From assembly GCF_001679785.1 (NCBI RefSeq), contig NZ_CP016286.1, positions 124,001 to 188,000 on the forward strand: DNA of 64,000 bases, in the 5' to 3' direction. The notes beneath the pieces were generated by a model. It made no database searches. It had not been told where the DNA came from and saw nothing but the letters and a program-made list of their open reading frames with translations. This document shows positions 47,172 through 55,174 of this stretch, piece by piece. Made by a program: the position numbers and the translations under genes. This stretch comes from Rhizobium leguminosarum. Its GTDB lineage: Bacteria; Pseudomonadota; Alphaproteobacteria; Rhizobiales; Rhizobiaceae. The number at the start of each line of letters is the position of its first letter. The first letter of the stretch is position 1.

Positions 47172-48089
47172 TCAATTTTGTGTCGCAGGCCGATAGGTGG
47201 CGGCAAGCGAAGGCGGCCCATCCGCTGCAATCATACCGCGTTCCACCAGATCCTCGATATGGGCGAGCACGGAAAGGGCGGCCGCCCCATGCAGCTTCGG
47301 ATCGGTATCGCGATAGATCGCCTTCACCATCTCGGCAATCCGCCCATCGCCCGCCTGGATACGCGCCAGCACAGCCTGCTCGCGCTTCAGCCGATGCGCC
47401 TTCAGCGCCCTGAGGAAAGTCGAGGCCTCCGTCACCGGCCCGCCATGGCCGGGCAGCAGCAGACGGTCCTGGCGCTCAATCAGCCGGTCGAGCGATTCCA
47501 TGTAATCCGTCATCGAACCATCCGGCGGCGCGACGATCGAGGTCGACCAGGCCATGACGTGATCGCCTGAGAATAGGATGTCTCGCCCCTCAAGCGCGAA
47601 GGCGGCATGATTGGCCGTGTGCCCCGGCGTCAGCACCGCGCTCAGCGACCAGCCATCGCCCGCGATCGTCTCGCCATCGCCGATCGCGATATCCGGCACG
47701 AATGATAGATCCGAGCTTTCGGAAAAGGGATTGATCTCGCCCTCCCGCAGCGGCCGCGCCGGCCGGTGCGGCCCTTGCCCCACCGTCACCGCCCCTGTTG
47801 CCGCCTGCAGCCGTCTGGAAAGCGGCGAGTGGTCGCGATGCGTGTGGCTGACGACGATATGCGTCACCGCGCGGCCGGCGAGCGCTGCCATCAGCGCCTG
47901 ATAATGCGCCTCGTCCTCCGGACCGGGATCGATGACCGCGACCGAGGAAGAGCCGACGATATAGCTGTTGGTGCCGAAAAAGGTGAAAGGTCCGGGATTG
48001 TTCACTGTAACCCGCTCGACACCAGCGGCAACCGGCACGGCTTGCCCATAGGCCGGCTCGAAAGCGAGGTCGAATGCGGGACTGTCCAT
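47172..48089 (-). CDS. MBL-fold hydrolase
   Basis: The 305-residue metallo-beta-lactamase-fold protein has the zinc motif H-T-H-R-D-H (S-H-T-H-R-D-H-S-P), then T-P-G-H-T-A-N-H-A, S-G-D-H-V-M-A-W and L-P-G-H-G-G-P-V. It resembles the glyoxalase II/LACTB2-like group, including the C-terminal wHTH-type extension (about 230-305). It may hydrolyse a thioester or a nucleic-acid-type substrate; the sequence does not decide. It starts the three-gene minus-strand unit and ends 10 bases before the DUF393 gene. An alternative start lies at 48122. Confidence 0.86.
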   Translation of the reverse strand: MDSPAFDLAFEPAYGQAVPVAAGVERVTVNNPGPFTFFGTNSYIVGSSSVAVIDPGPEDEAHYQALMAALAGRAVTHIVVSHTHRDHSPLSRRLQAATGAVTVGQGPHRPARPLREGEINPFSESSDLSFVPDIAIGDGETIAGDGWSLSAVLTPGHTANHAAFALEGRDILFSGDHVMAWSTSIVAPPDGSMTDYMESLDRLIERQDRLLLPGHGGPVTEASTFLRALKAHRLKREQAVLARIQAGDGRIAEMVKAIYRDTDPKLHGAAALSVLAHIEDLVERGMIAADGPPSLAATYRPATQN

Positions 48090-48248
48090 GAAGGAATGAT
48101 CTCGGGCCGATGACGTCGCCACTTCCTAGCACGACGACAGCCGCTGCGCATATAAATCTGCGCCGGGTTAAACTTAGTCATTGTGACGGGCGAAGAGCTT
48201 TGCTAATCAGGCGTCGATTTGAGCAGGCGGTTTCCGCTCAAGCTCTGG

Positions 48249-48322
48249 TGGGGCGTCGCCAAGCGGTAAGGCAACGGTTTTTGGTACCGTCATCCCTGGT
48301 TCGAATCCAGGCGCCCCAGCCA
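48249..48322 (+). tRNA. tRNA-Gln (anticodon TTG)
   Basis: Acceptor arms TGGGGCG (48249-48255) and CGCCCCA (48312-48318) pair, and the discriminator G and encoded CCA follow. The anticodon arm is ACGGT-TTTTGGT-ACCGT with loop bases 34-36 TTG, reading CAA. The T arm is CCTGG-TTCGAAT-CCAGG. The 3' end is followed at once by AT-richer DNA, a typical site for island integration. Confidence 0.95.
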
Positions 48323-48431
48323 CGATTTTCCGGTCCGTTCTGGACACAAAGGTTCCGAAAGTCTCGGCGTTGTCGTGAAACGGCTTTCGGCGACGTGACT
48401 GCTATCGTGGCAGCGACGCAAATGGTGGGTC

Positions 48432-48914
48432 ATGAACGAGAAATTTGCAGAAATCATCGCGCGGCTTCCGGAACGTTTCGAAGAACTTATGCGGATGACG
48501 CCGGTCATAAACGGTATAGCGCGCCCGGATATGAGGGGGTCAGGCGTCTATTTGTTCTCGGAACAAAAGTTAGACAAAGAAGAGCCGTTGTACGTCGGCC
48601 GCACAGATCGTCTTGAAAAGCGATATCTCGAACATACGGGAAAAAGCTCGGACCAAAGCAAAGCGTCTTTCGCATTCAAGCTCGCTCGTATCGAGACTGG
48701 GAAACTTAGGGCTTCCTACCGAAGGGGCGGTGAAACGCGAGCAGCCTTAATGACTGATCCTGATTTTATGGCTGCGTTTCGGCGCTGTCTCGAGCGCGTT
48801 TCCACAATGAATTTTCGTTATGTTTCGGAGCCTGATCCGACCACGCAGTGCCTCCTCGAAGTCTATTGTTCCGTCGCTCTCCAGTCTCAACACAATACCT
48901 GGAAGAACCACTAG
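48432..48914 (+). CDS. GIY-YIG domain protein
   Basis: The 160-residue protein has G-V-Y (38-40) and Y-V-G-R-T-D-R-L-E-K-R (54-64), the paired motif of GIY-YIG nucleases. An H-T-G-K-S-S segment and a C-terminal Glu in L-L-E-V-Y-C follow, positions that match the metal-binding acidic residue. The helical N-terminus (A-E-I-I-A-R-L-P-E-R-F-E-E-L-M) is not part of the fold. It should cleave DNA if active. It lies 110 bases after tRNA-Gln in AT-richer DNA, so it is probably island-borne. Confidence 0.72.
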   Translation: MNEKFAEIIARLPERFEELMRMTPVINGIARPDMRGSGVYLFSEQKLDKEEPLYVGRTDRLEKRYLEHTGKSSDQSKASFAFKLARIETGKLRASYRRGGETRAALMTDPDFMAAFRRCLERVSTMNFRYVSEPDPTTQCLLEVYCSVALQSQHNTWKNH

Positions 48915-49177
48915 CTTGCCCTAGAGTCATTTAGTTAAGCAGCCAGCCCGATGTTTCGCCATCGAGCCCGCTGGTAACCAGCCCTCCGCTGAAACTGTTC
49001 CAGCTCGTCATCACCGTCAACATGGAAACTATGAAGATCGTGAAATCATTGCCCGCATTGGATATTTGAGCGCAGATCGCCGGATACTTTCTCCCGTCGC
49101 CTTATCAATCGATGTATTGCTATTCGGGGACTCTATTCTATACATGGTTGTATCGGGCGCTGGGATTGGGGGATTAA

Positions 49178-50035
49178 GTGTTACTAGAAGTTAAATTTGA
49201 GGGCGGGCTAGCGGAGCAACACAAAATTCCAGCATATGAGGGGACAAAGTCGCTAGAAGGCCTAACCAGGTCGATGTTGATTGTAGCGAATTTCCTTGTG
49301 GAAGGTCGGGTCCGTCGAAAGGAGTTTGGGCGAGTACCTTTGACTTTCAATCTCCTTGCGCAACGCCCAGGAAGCTTTGAATCGCTCTATGAGATCGGTT
49401 ACCAGGGAGCAGTCATTGGTGCATCCGTTGCCGGAGGACTTGCAATGGGTGCAGGCGGCAACCTTCTCTATGATCTTTTCAAAGTCGTCTACAGACGTGT
49501 GACCGGCGGAAACGAGGAGGCCAATCCTGCATCCGTGCAGGAATTGGAAGCAGAGCGCGGTGGCGACATTGCCGCGCTAATTGAAGCGGTCGAACCCGCG
49601 GTCCGGCTCGGGCATAACGTGATCAATCATGGGGTGATGAATATCAACCTCAGTGTTCAAGCTGCTGCACCAGCTCCCATTGTGCAGTTCAATCCTCAAA
49701 CCAAACAGTATATGTGGGAAAGTGTTATCAACAATGACATTCGCATGAAGCTATTCAGCATGGCCAGTTTCAATGCGAACCAAGGGACAGGACGCGCCTT
49801 CGATCTGGAGGAAGGTAGATCAGTCCCGTTTGAACTGGGTCCAGACGTAGATAGGCTGAGCGTTGACACGCTGTTGGGAAGTATTTCTTCCTACACACGA
49901 AGAAAGCGTCTTGGAGATGATCTTAGGTCCGCCGTCGCGGTAATGTACACGTCCGTCGAAGCCGCCGATGGACGTATTAAAAAAATAAGAATTCTCGCAG
50001 CTAGAAATGAAATTCAAGATTTTGAAAGACGTTAG
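49178..50035 (+). CDS. Unrecognised 285-residue protein of the tRNA-adjacent island
   Basis: The N-terminal part (about 1-65: V-K-F-E-G-G-L-A-E-Q-H-K-I-P-A-Y-E-G, F-L-V-E-G-R-V-R-R-K-E-F, L-L-A-Q-R-P-G-S-F-E) looks like a conserved domain that I have seen only in hypothetical proteins. A Gly/Ala-rich hydrophobic helix at about 72-100 may be membrane-active. The middle is helical and the C-terminal ~110 residues are beta-rich, ending in S-Y-T-R-R-K-R-L-G-D-D. The start is GTG with GGGGG upstream. The 263-bp gap before it holds no gene. Composition is AT-richer than the chromosome. Confidence 0.6.
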   Translation: MLLEVKFEGGLAEQHKIPAYEGTKSLEGLTRSMLIVANFLVEGRVRRKEFGRVPLTFNLLAQRPGSFESLYEIGYQGAVIGASVAGGLAMGAGGNLLYDLFKVVYRRVTGGNEEANPASVQELEAERGGDIAALIEAVEPAVRLGHNVINHGVMNINLSVQAAAPAPIVQFNPQTKQYMWESVINNDIRMKLFSMASFNANQGTGRAFDLEEGRSVPFELGPDVDRLSVDTLLGSISSYTRRKRLGDDLRSAVAVMYTSVEAADGRIKKIRILAARNEIQDFERR

Positions 50036-50169
50036 ATTGCGGTCTTTTCTTGCGATCTGTAAAATCCAATGTGTCACTTTCTCTGTGGCGTCACGGTGCC
50101 TACGTGCCCTCGGTTGCCAGCCATGCACGTGCCGCCACGGGGTGGGCGACGGCGTAATGACTGAACGCA

Positions 50170-51708
50170 TCATACTTCAAACTCCAGATTCGCACGGTCG
50201 AGCAAGAGCCTTATATGATCAGGCTTTACTTTATAGATAGATTGCTGAGGGTTGCCATTCACGACGCCTATCCGCCGCAGTTCATCAAGACCAATCGCCG
50301 GCTCGATGTACGATACAAGCAGATAATTGATGACTTTGACCGGTCGTGTTGGCGTTGCGTTCCACCCTTCTAGCTGTTGCTCACTGTACACGGATCTACC
50401 TCCCGTCAGATGCATGAGCTCTCTGGTAGATTTGGCAAGGGTGATACTCTCCAATATGCCAAGAGCTGTAATGGCTTGAGAAGGCTGCTCCTTTGAAGTG
50501 CTTTTATAGAAGAATAGCAACGAACCCGCTGCACCCAGATTTGAAGGCGCCCGACAAAGATATACCTTTCGGATTGTATTTCCCGGACGCGCCGGGCGGT
50601 CGGCTCTCGAAGTTCCGTTGAACAAATCCGGTTGCCTTGGGTTCCATAGATCCGGATAGAGCGTATCGTGATACTCCTCCTTAATCGGGATACCGAAGCC
50701 CCTGATTTCGTCGGTCACCAGAAACCGGGGATAGTTCTTCCGAGCGGCTTCGTAGGCTGTGACTGCCGGATCGTCGGTCAGCTTTTCCAAGGAGAATGTC
50801 CGCTCATAAATCAGTTCGCCGTCAGGCTTTTTGCCGGCTTGGCGAAAACCATAAAACTCCAGCAAGTTAATCAGCGCGGCCTGATCTTCGTAGGTAGTAA
50901 GGTACGCCAGATCGTAGCCGTTCGTCTGGGCGTACCAAAGCACTTGCTTAAGAAGTAATTCTCCCAATTTCACACCTCGCTTATCGGGAGCGACCTTGAA
51001 CGTGCAAATTTTCAGAATTTTTTCCGCCTTTGTGACCGCGTCTGTATCGATAGCGGTCTCGTCCTTACGAACGATCAGGCCGGCAAGCTTGTCATCATCA
51101 TATACAACCCAGCAGGGGCGATGCTGCCTCACACATTTTTCGCGCCACCAGTCGTCGAATTCGGGATAGCCATCGCGAAGGCTGTTGAAGAAGTCGTCTT
51201 CGTGGTCGATCATATGCGCATCGACCTCCGCGACATGACGGATCGGAACTTGCTTTGGTTCGTAGGTTTGCGTGAGAAGATCGGCCGCGTCACCGACGAA
51301 CAGAACGCGGCGTCCCAGCTCAGCTGAATGCCTGAGGGCTCGCTCATGAAGCCCTTTGTCCTGCGAAACGAGAAAGTCGACGGCGTCGCTCTTCAGCGTA
51401 TGCAGAAGGATCGCGTCTACGATATCGTTTGGCTTCTTGAGAGGACCGAACTCGGCCTCCAGTTCTGGTTGGGTCAGGCCGCGTCTTTTGCCGAGGATCT
51501 GGTATTTTGCGATCTTGCTGAGCGATATCCGGCGCCGCTCGGCATCTTTATCGCGAGCAATATCGTCACGCGCAGCTTCGTGGACGAAGACATTGACTTT
51601 ATGCGCCGCGGCAAGACTTGAGAATTTGGCGTATGCTGCCTCAACAGCACGATAATCTTCCAGCCCGATTAGGATATTCGTATCAATGAGATACGACTGC
51701 TGCCTCAT
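50170..51708 (-). CDS. PIN - GNAT - PUA-like three-domain protein, candidate toxin
   Basis: The 512-residue protein has an N-terminal PIN nuclease domain (about 1-145), a GNAT acetyltransferase domain (about 195-305) and a C-terminal PUA/EVE-like domain (about 378-475). PIN acidic residues are Asp9 in L-I-D-T-N-I-L, Glu44, Asp95/Asp98 in N-D-I-V-D-A, and Asp117 in S-Q-D-K-G-L. The GNAT acetyl-CoA loop is V-A-P-D-K-R-G-V-K-L-G-E (239-250), with N-L-L-E-F-Y-G-F. The PUA-like part contains K-V-Y-L-C-R-A-P and G-S-L-L-F-F-Y-K-S. PIN domains cut RNA and some GNAT toxins acetylate charged tRNA, so the fusion could combine both activities. Its start overlaps the XRE-ASCH gene by 26 bases. Confidence 0.82.
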   Translation of the reverse strand: MRQQSYLIDTNILIGLEDYRAVEAAYAKFSSLAAAHKVNVFVHEAARDDIARDKDAERRRISLSKIAKYQILGKRRGLTQPELEAEFGPLKKPNDIVDAILLHTLKSDAVDFLVSQDKGLHERALRHSAELGRRVLFVGDAADLLTQTYEPKQVPIRHVAEVDAHMIDHEDDFFNSLRDGYPEFDDWWREKCVRQHRPCWVVYDDDKLAGLIVRKDETAIDTDAVTKAEKILKICTFKVAPDKRGVKLGELLLKQVLWYAQTNGYDLAYLTTYEDQAALINLLEFYGFRQAGKKPDGELIYERTFSLEKLTDDPAVTAYEAARKNYPRFLVTDEIRGFGIPIKEEYHDTLYPDLWNPRQPDLFNGTSRADRPARPGNTIRKVYLCRAPSNLGAAGSLLFFYKSTSKEQPSQAITALGILESITLAKSTRELMHLTGGRSVYSEQQLEGWNATPTRPVKVINYLLVSYIEPAIGLDELRRIGVVNGNPQQSIYKVKPDHIRLLLDRANLEFEV

Positions 51709-52474
51709 GTCTCAAGGCCTTTCGAAGATCGCGGCTTGCGTACAAATAGGATTGCGGAGGCTCGAAGCTAAACCGCTCGCGGAGCTCGTTGAGAGGGATC
51801 GGCCTTGAAAAGGACTTCACATCTTCAAAGAGCAGCGCAAAGCCGAAGTCCAGCCCCTGAAAGTAGCTATCGAAGTCTGCTCGCTCGATAAAGGCCGTGT
51901 CCTCGAACTCGGCCCAGATCTGTTCGATCGGCAATTTAAGAACGTCTTTGATCTCAGCTACACCGACCATCGCTCGAACCGGTGAGGTGGAGTAAATATA
52001 GGCAATCGTGCCGCCAGGCGCTGACACGGGAAAACGACGCCGCAGTTCAACGGTTTTGCGTCCCTCCAATATCTTCTCGGAATACTGGGGTCTGATCGAG
52101 AGCACTACGTCTCTCTGCGCTCGAAACGGCTCGTCCGCCAGCAGAGGAAAGACGAGTTGATCATCGTTGCCGTATTCGGCATCGAAAGCTTCCTTAATGC
52201 GCAACACAAGCCGCGCATCCGCTGGAAAAACCGCGTCCACGCGCAGAGAAGCTCCTAGCGCTTCCACATACCGTTGAACGGTTGAAAGGTAGACTTCTCC
52301 ACCTTTTTCAATTTTCGATACGGCTGCTTGCTGAACGTTTAGTCGGCTCGCCATTTCAGCTTGGGTGAGGCCAGACAACAGCCGGAGCCGCCGCAAATCC
52401 AAGCCTTCGGCATGATCGGCGCGCGAGCCGCTTGCTTCGGACGCTTCGATGATTTTTCCAGCCAATTTACCCAT
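51683..52474 (-). CDS. XRE-ASCH protein, candidate antitoxin/regulator
   Basis: The 263-residue protein has an N-terminal XRE-type helix-turn-helix (about 27-80: L-R-R-L-R-L-L-S-G-L-T-Q-A-E-M-A-S-R-L-N-V applies across it, with Q-Q-A-A-V-S-K-I-E-K-G-G) and a C-terminal ASCH domain (about 121-235). The ASCH core is V-L-S-I-R-P-Q-Y-S-E-K-I-L-E-G-R followed by K-T-V-E-L-R-R-R. ASCH is a PUA-like RNA- or nucleotide-binding fold. The frame opens at a TTG (52507), but ATG at 52474 with GGAG 7 bases upstream fits better and places the 28-bp palindrome upstream. Overlap with the PIN-GNAT gene indicates a single translational unit. Confidence 0.82.
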   Translation of the reverse strand: MGKLAGKIIEASEASGSRADHAEGLDLRRLRLLSGLTQAEMASRLNVQQAAVSKIEKGGEVYLSTVQRYVEALGASLRVDAVFPADARLVLRIKEAFDAEYGNDDQLVFPLLADEPFRAQRDVVLSIRPQYSEKILEGRKTVELRRRFPVSAPGGTIAYIYSTSPVRAMVGVAEIKDVLKLPIEQIWAEFEDTAFIERADFDSYFQGLDFGFALLFEDVKSFSRPIPLNELRERFSFEPPQSYLYASRDLRKALRHEAAVVSH

Positions 52475-52507
52475 GCGCATGCTCCGTTTCACAGCGTGGT
52501 AACCCAA

Positions 52508-52535
52508 CCCAATATTCCTTGCAAGGAATATTGGG
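52508..52535. promoter_or_regulatory. Perfect 28-bp palindrome, likely operator of the XRE-ASCH operon
   Basis: Half-sites CCCAATATTCCTTG and CAAGGAATATTGGG abut with no spacer. The centre is about 48 bases upstream of the chosen XRE-ASCH start. The position and perfect dyad symmetry suit autorepression by the XRE protein. Confidence 0.75.
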
Positions 52536-52610
52536 TCGCATTGGGAGACGCTTGGCTATTATATTGATTGGTGTAGGAAAAAGACCACAGGGGGCTATCT
52601 TCAATGCCGA

Positions 52611-52674
52611 GATGCAATTGCGGCGTCGGGTTGGTTTCCGACGGGAGGTGGTCGAACAGCGCCTTCCAGAGGTT
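52611..52674 (-). pseudogene. 64-bp fragment of a tetR-like gene
   Basis: This block matches 56026-56089, inside the tetR gene, with 4 mismatches in 64 bases and no gaps. Read on the minus strand it gives N-L-W-K-A-L-F-D-H-L-P-S-E-T-N-P-T-P-Q, against N-L-W-K-A-L-F-D-H-F-P-P-E-T-S-P-T-P-Q in the intact gene. Similarity stops abruptly at both ends. It lies between the island-like operon and the SDR gene. Confidence 0.75.
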
Positions 52675-52708
52675 TCAAACGCGGCAACGCCCGCTAACCC
52701 GGTCTCGC

Positions 52709-53488
52709 CTACGCGCGCTCTGCAAACAGTCGCACACCCGTCAGTTCCGCAAGCTTCTCCACCAGCGCATCCTGAAACCCCGCATCGCTAACCTCCGCCG
52801 AGGCCTCCCGCCGCTGCCGATGATACCAATAGCCGCCGCTGACCTTGGCAGCTTCGTCCTCGCTCGTCGCAAGCCACGTCTGCGTCAGGTGCCCCATTTC
52901 GAGGTCATCGGGTGCGCCGGCGCCGCCCATCTTTGTCGGCACCCAGCCGGGATCCACCGCGTTGCTGAGGACATCCGGCCAATGGCGGGCGAGGGCGGCG
53001 GCGAGGGTGGCGATGTAGAGCTTGCTTTCCGAGTAGGCCTGGCTGGCGTTCCATGGCCGCTTCTTCCAGTCGATATCGTCAAGGGCGCTGCTGCCGCTGC
53101 GGTGCATGCCGCTGGTGAGATAGATGAGGCGATCGGGGCGGGTGATCCAGGCCGTGAGCAGATAGGGGGCAAGCACATTCACCGCCAGCGTCTTTGCGTG
53201 ACCCTCCGGCGTTTCGCCCCGGCTCCTCTCGAGGTAGATGCCGGCATTGTGGATGACGGCGTCCATGCGGCCGATGGCGTTGACCTGCTCGGCAATCGAG
53301 CGCGTTTCCGTGGCGCTGGCGAGATCGCCGATGACGAGGCCGAGTGCGGCAGCCGAAATCTCTGAGATGGCGGAGGCGCGCTCCCGGGAGCGGGCATGCA
53401 GCACGACGTCGTGGCCCTCCTTCATCAGGGTGCGGGCGGCGGCAAGGCCGAGGCCATCTGTGGAACCGGTGATGAAGATGCGGCTCAT
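52709..53488 (-). CDS. Short-chain dehydrogenase/reductase
   Basis: The 259-residue SDR has T-G-S-T-D-G-L-G (about 7-14), H-N-A-G-I-Y and the catalytic pair in Y-S-E-S-K, preceded by L-T-S-G-M-H-R-S-G-S. The fold and the insertion after the Ser strand resemble retinol dehydrogenase or protochlorophyllide-reductase-like SDRs. ATG at 53488 follows AAAGGAAAC; the frame above it runs through an intergenic repeat. The substrate is unknown. Confidence 0.87.
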   Translation of the reverse strand: MSRIFITGSTDGLGLAAARTLMKEGHDVVLHARSRERASAISEISAAALGLVIGDLASATETRSIAEQVNAIGRMDAVIHNAGIYLERSRGETPEGHAKTLAVNVLAPYLLTAWITRPDRLIYLTSGMHRSGSSALDDIDWKKRPWNASQAYSESKLYIATLAAALARHWPDVLSNAVDPGWVPTKMGGAGAPDDLEMGHLTQTWLATSEDEAAKVSGGYWYHRQRREASAEVSDAGFQDALVEKLAELTGVRLFAERA

Positions 53489-53528
53489 GGGGTTTCCTTT
53501 AGCGTGGTTGCCACAGAGTGCTTGGCCA

Positions 53529-53565
53529 TGGATCCTCGGGTCAAGCCCGAGGACGACGGAGGTCG
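53529..53565. repeat. Short dispersed palindrome, family C
   Basis: GGATCCTCGGGTCAAGCCCG followed by AGGACGACGGAGG contains the stem CCTCGGG-TCAAG-CCCGAGG. The same motif appears near 55549-55583 and, inverted, near 55660-55690. It is intergenic. Confidence 0.75.
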
Positions 53566-53730
53566 GGAGGGCGCGATCGGCAAGAGGCGAGATCTCGTTG
53601 ACTCTCAAAAATCCCCAATTTTGGATCTTAAGCCAAGTTGACTCTCACGAGCCACACTCAAAATAGTTTGTCTTTCAATATCTGCCTTTTTTGATAGACA
53701 AACGTCGTTGAGTTGCTTCTGGGCAGGCCA

Positions 53731-53863
53731 GCCCCTCATCCGGCTGCCGCCACCTTCTCCCGCTTGCGGGGCGAAGGGGATATGCCGCAAGCTCTCCGTC
53801 CCCCGCTCACCTCTCGTAGGGCACGTCCCCTCGCCCCGTTTACGGGGAGAGTGGGGAGAGGCG
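53731..53863. repeat. Dispersed palindromic repeat, family B, copy 3
   Basis: It starts GCCCCTCATCCGGCTGCCGC and contains GCCGCAAGCTCTCCGTCCCC and CCCCGTTTACGGGG-type stems, matching 36240-36450 and 40231-40357. With the family C palindrome it fills the 423-bp gene-free gap 53489-53911. Confidence 0.75.
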
Positions 53864-53911
53864 ACCGGCCAGAGGCGCGACGTCGGGCGTCGTTTCCCGT
53901 TTCCCTACACC

Positions 53912-55174
53912 TTATAAAGTCAACCTCGCTGTCTCGGCCCGGTCTGTTATCACGCCGGCGATCGCGTCGATCGGGTCTCGATCGGGCGATACGTCTGCGA
54001 GCTCATCGGCGACCTTGCCGGTCAATGTCAGCACCTTGTCGCAAAGCTCGTTCACGCGGCGGCGCAACAGCGGAGTGCCGACGCCGGCTTCTGCCGCAAA
54101 GGCCTTCCAGCCCTCGGCATCCATTTCGGCCAGTGTGGCGCGCTTGCCTAATCTCATCGCCAGCTTTGGCGACAGTTCCGGATAGATCATGGTGGAGAGG
54201 AGGTCATAGAGTTTTGCCAGCCGCGGGCCTTGGCTATCGTAAAGGATGGAGAAGTTCTTGCCGTGGGCATCGGCATTTCCGGCGATCAGGTTGAAGATGG
54301 CCGCGTCCAGCAGCTTCAGCACGTCGACAGCCGGCCTTGCGGAAATCCGTCTTATGAGATCGAAGCAATCCTTGAAGGTCGGCCCGCCTTCACTCGCATA
54401 TTTCGTTTCCGGCGGTACGCCGAGTGCCTGGCAGAAATCTTCCTGATGGATGCGATGAACCAGTCCGCCGGCGCCGCGCACGCGGTCATATCGTTCGATC
54501 AGAAGGAACGGGCGTCCCTGCACATATCTCGGTTCGACGGCTGCGACATCGAGCCCGATGGCGGCCGCAAGCCTCATCACGAAAGCTTCGTTCTCGGTCG
54601 TCGCCTTGAAGCGGGCTATCGGTGGCTTCAGAATATGGGTTGTGGCCTGACCGGGCAGGGGAAGCCCGATCCGGCCATCCACCAGAACAACCGGCAGTTT
54701 GGACTGGGCGCCGGCGAGAGATAGTCTCAGGCCCTCCTCACCGGCCAGCAGAGGCCGCACGGGCAGTGCCTCCAACACGGCAACGATGCCTGCTTCATCC
54801 AAGGGCACGGGCTGGCGATCTGCAATCGACCCTGTCTCCGCCGGTGCCCCACCTTCGGCAAGCAGTTGCAGCGCACCGGCGACATCGCCGCCCAGGTGAT
54901 CGAGAAGCGCAAAGTCATTGGCGGGAGACACGCCCAAGGCCCGTGCTGCGGCCAGGCGCTGGCTTTCCTCGGGCAGCAGGCCGGCGAAATACGGCCGGCA
55001 TTCCCGGCGGGTAAATCGCTCCGGTCGTTTCGGCAGAGACGCCGAGAGCGGCAGCGTTTTGTCATCGTCAAGCCAGTCTTCATCATAGACAAAGCCGATA
55101 TCGCCGTCTCTGTCCTGCGTGAATTGACCGACAATGCGGCCGTCCCACCAGACGTTGAGAAGCCTTGATGTCAT
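53912..55174 (-). CDS. hipA: HipA-type serine/threonine kinase toxin
   Basis: HipA toxins phosphorylate targets such as glutamyl-tRNA synthetase and promote growth arrest. The 420-residue protein has the N-terminal HipA N1 domain (V-W-W-D-G-R-I-V-G-Q-F; L-P-L-S-A-S-L-P), the phosphorylatable-loop region S-L-A-G-A-Q-S-K-L (about 152-160) and the catalytic N-A-D-A-H-G-K-N (300-307; Asp302). The metal-binding Asp is in Y-D-L-L-S (about 324). All key kinase residues are present. It overlaps the upstream hipB gene by 4 bases. The C-terminus ends R-A-E-T-A-R-L-T-L. Confidence 0.93.
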   Translation of the reverse strand: MTSRLLNVWWDGRIVGQFTQDRDGDIGFVYDEDWLDDDKTLPLSASLPKRPERFTRRECRPYFAGLLPEESQRLAAARALGVSPANDFALLDHLGGDVAGALQLLAEGGAPAETGSIADRQPVPLDEAGIVAVLEALPVRPLLAGEEGLRLSLAGAQSKLPVVLVDGRIGLPLPGQATTHILKPPIARFKATTENEAFVMRLAAAIGLDVAAVEPRYVQGRPFLLIERYDRVRGAGGLVHRIHQEDFCQALGVPPETKYASEGGPTFKDCFDLIRRISARPAVDVLKLLDAAIFNLIAGNADAHGKNFSILYDSQGPRLAKLYDLLSTMIYPELSPKLAMRLGKRATLAEMDAEGWKAFAAEAGVGTPLLRRRVNELCDKVLTLTGKVADELADVSPDRDPIDAIAGVITDRAETARLTL

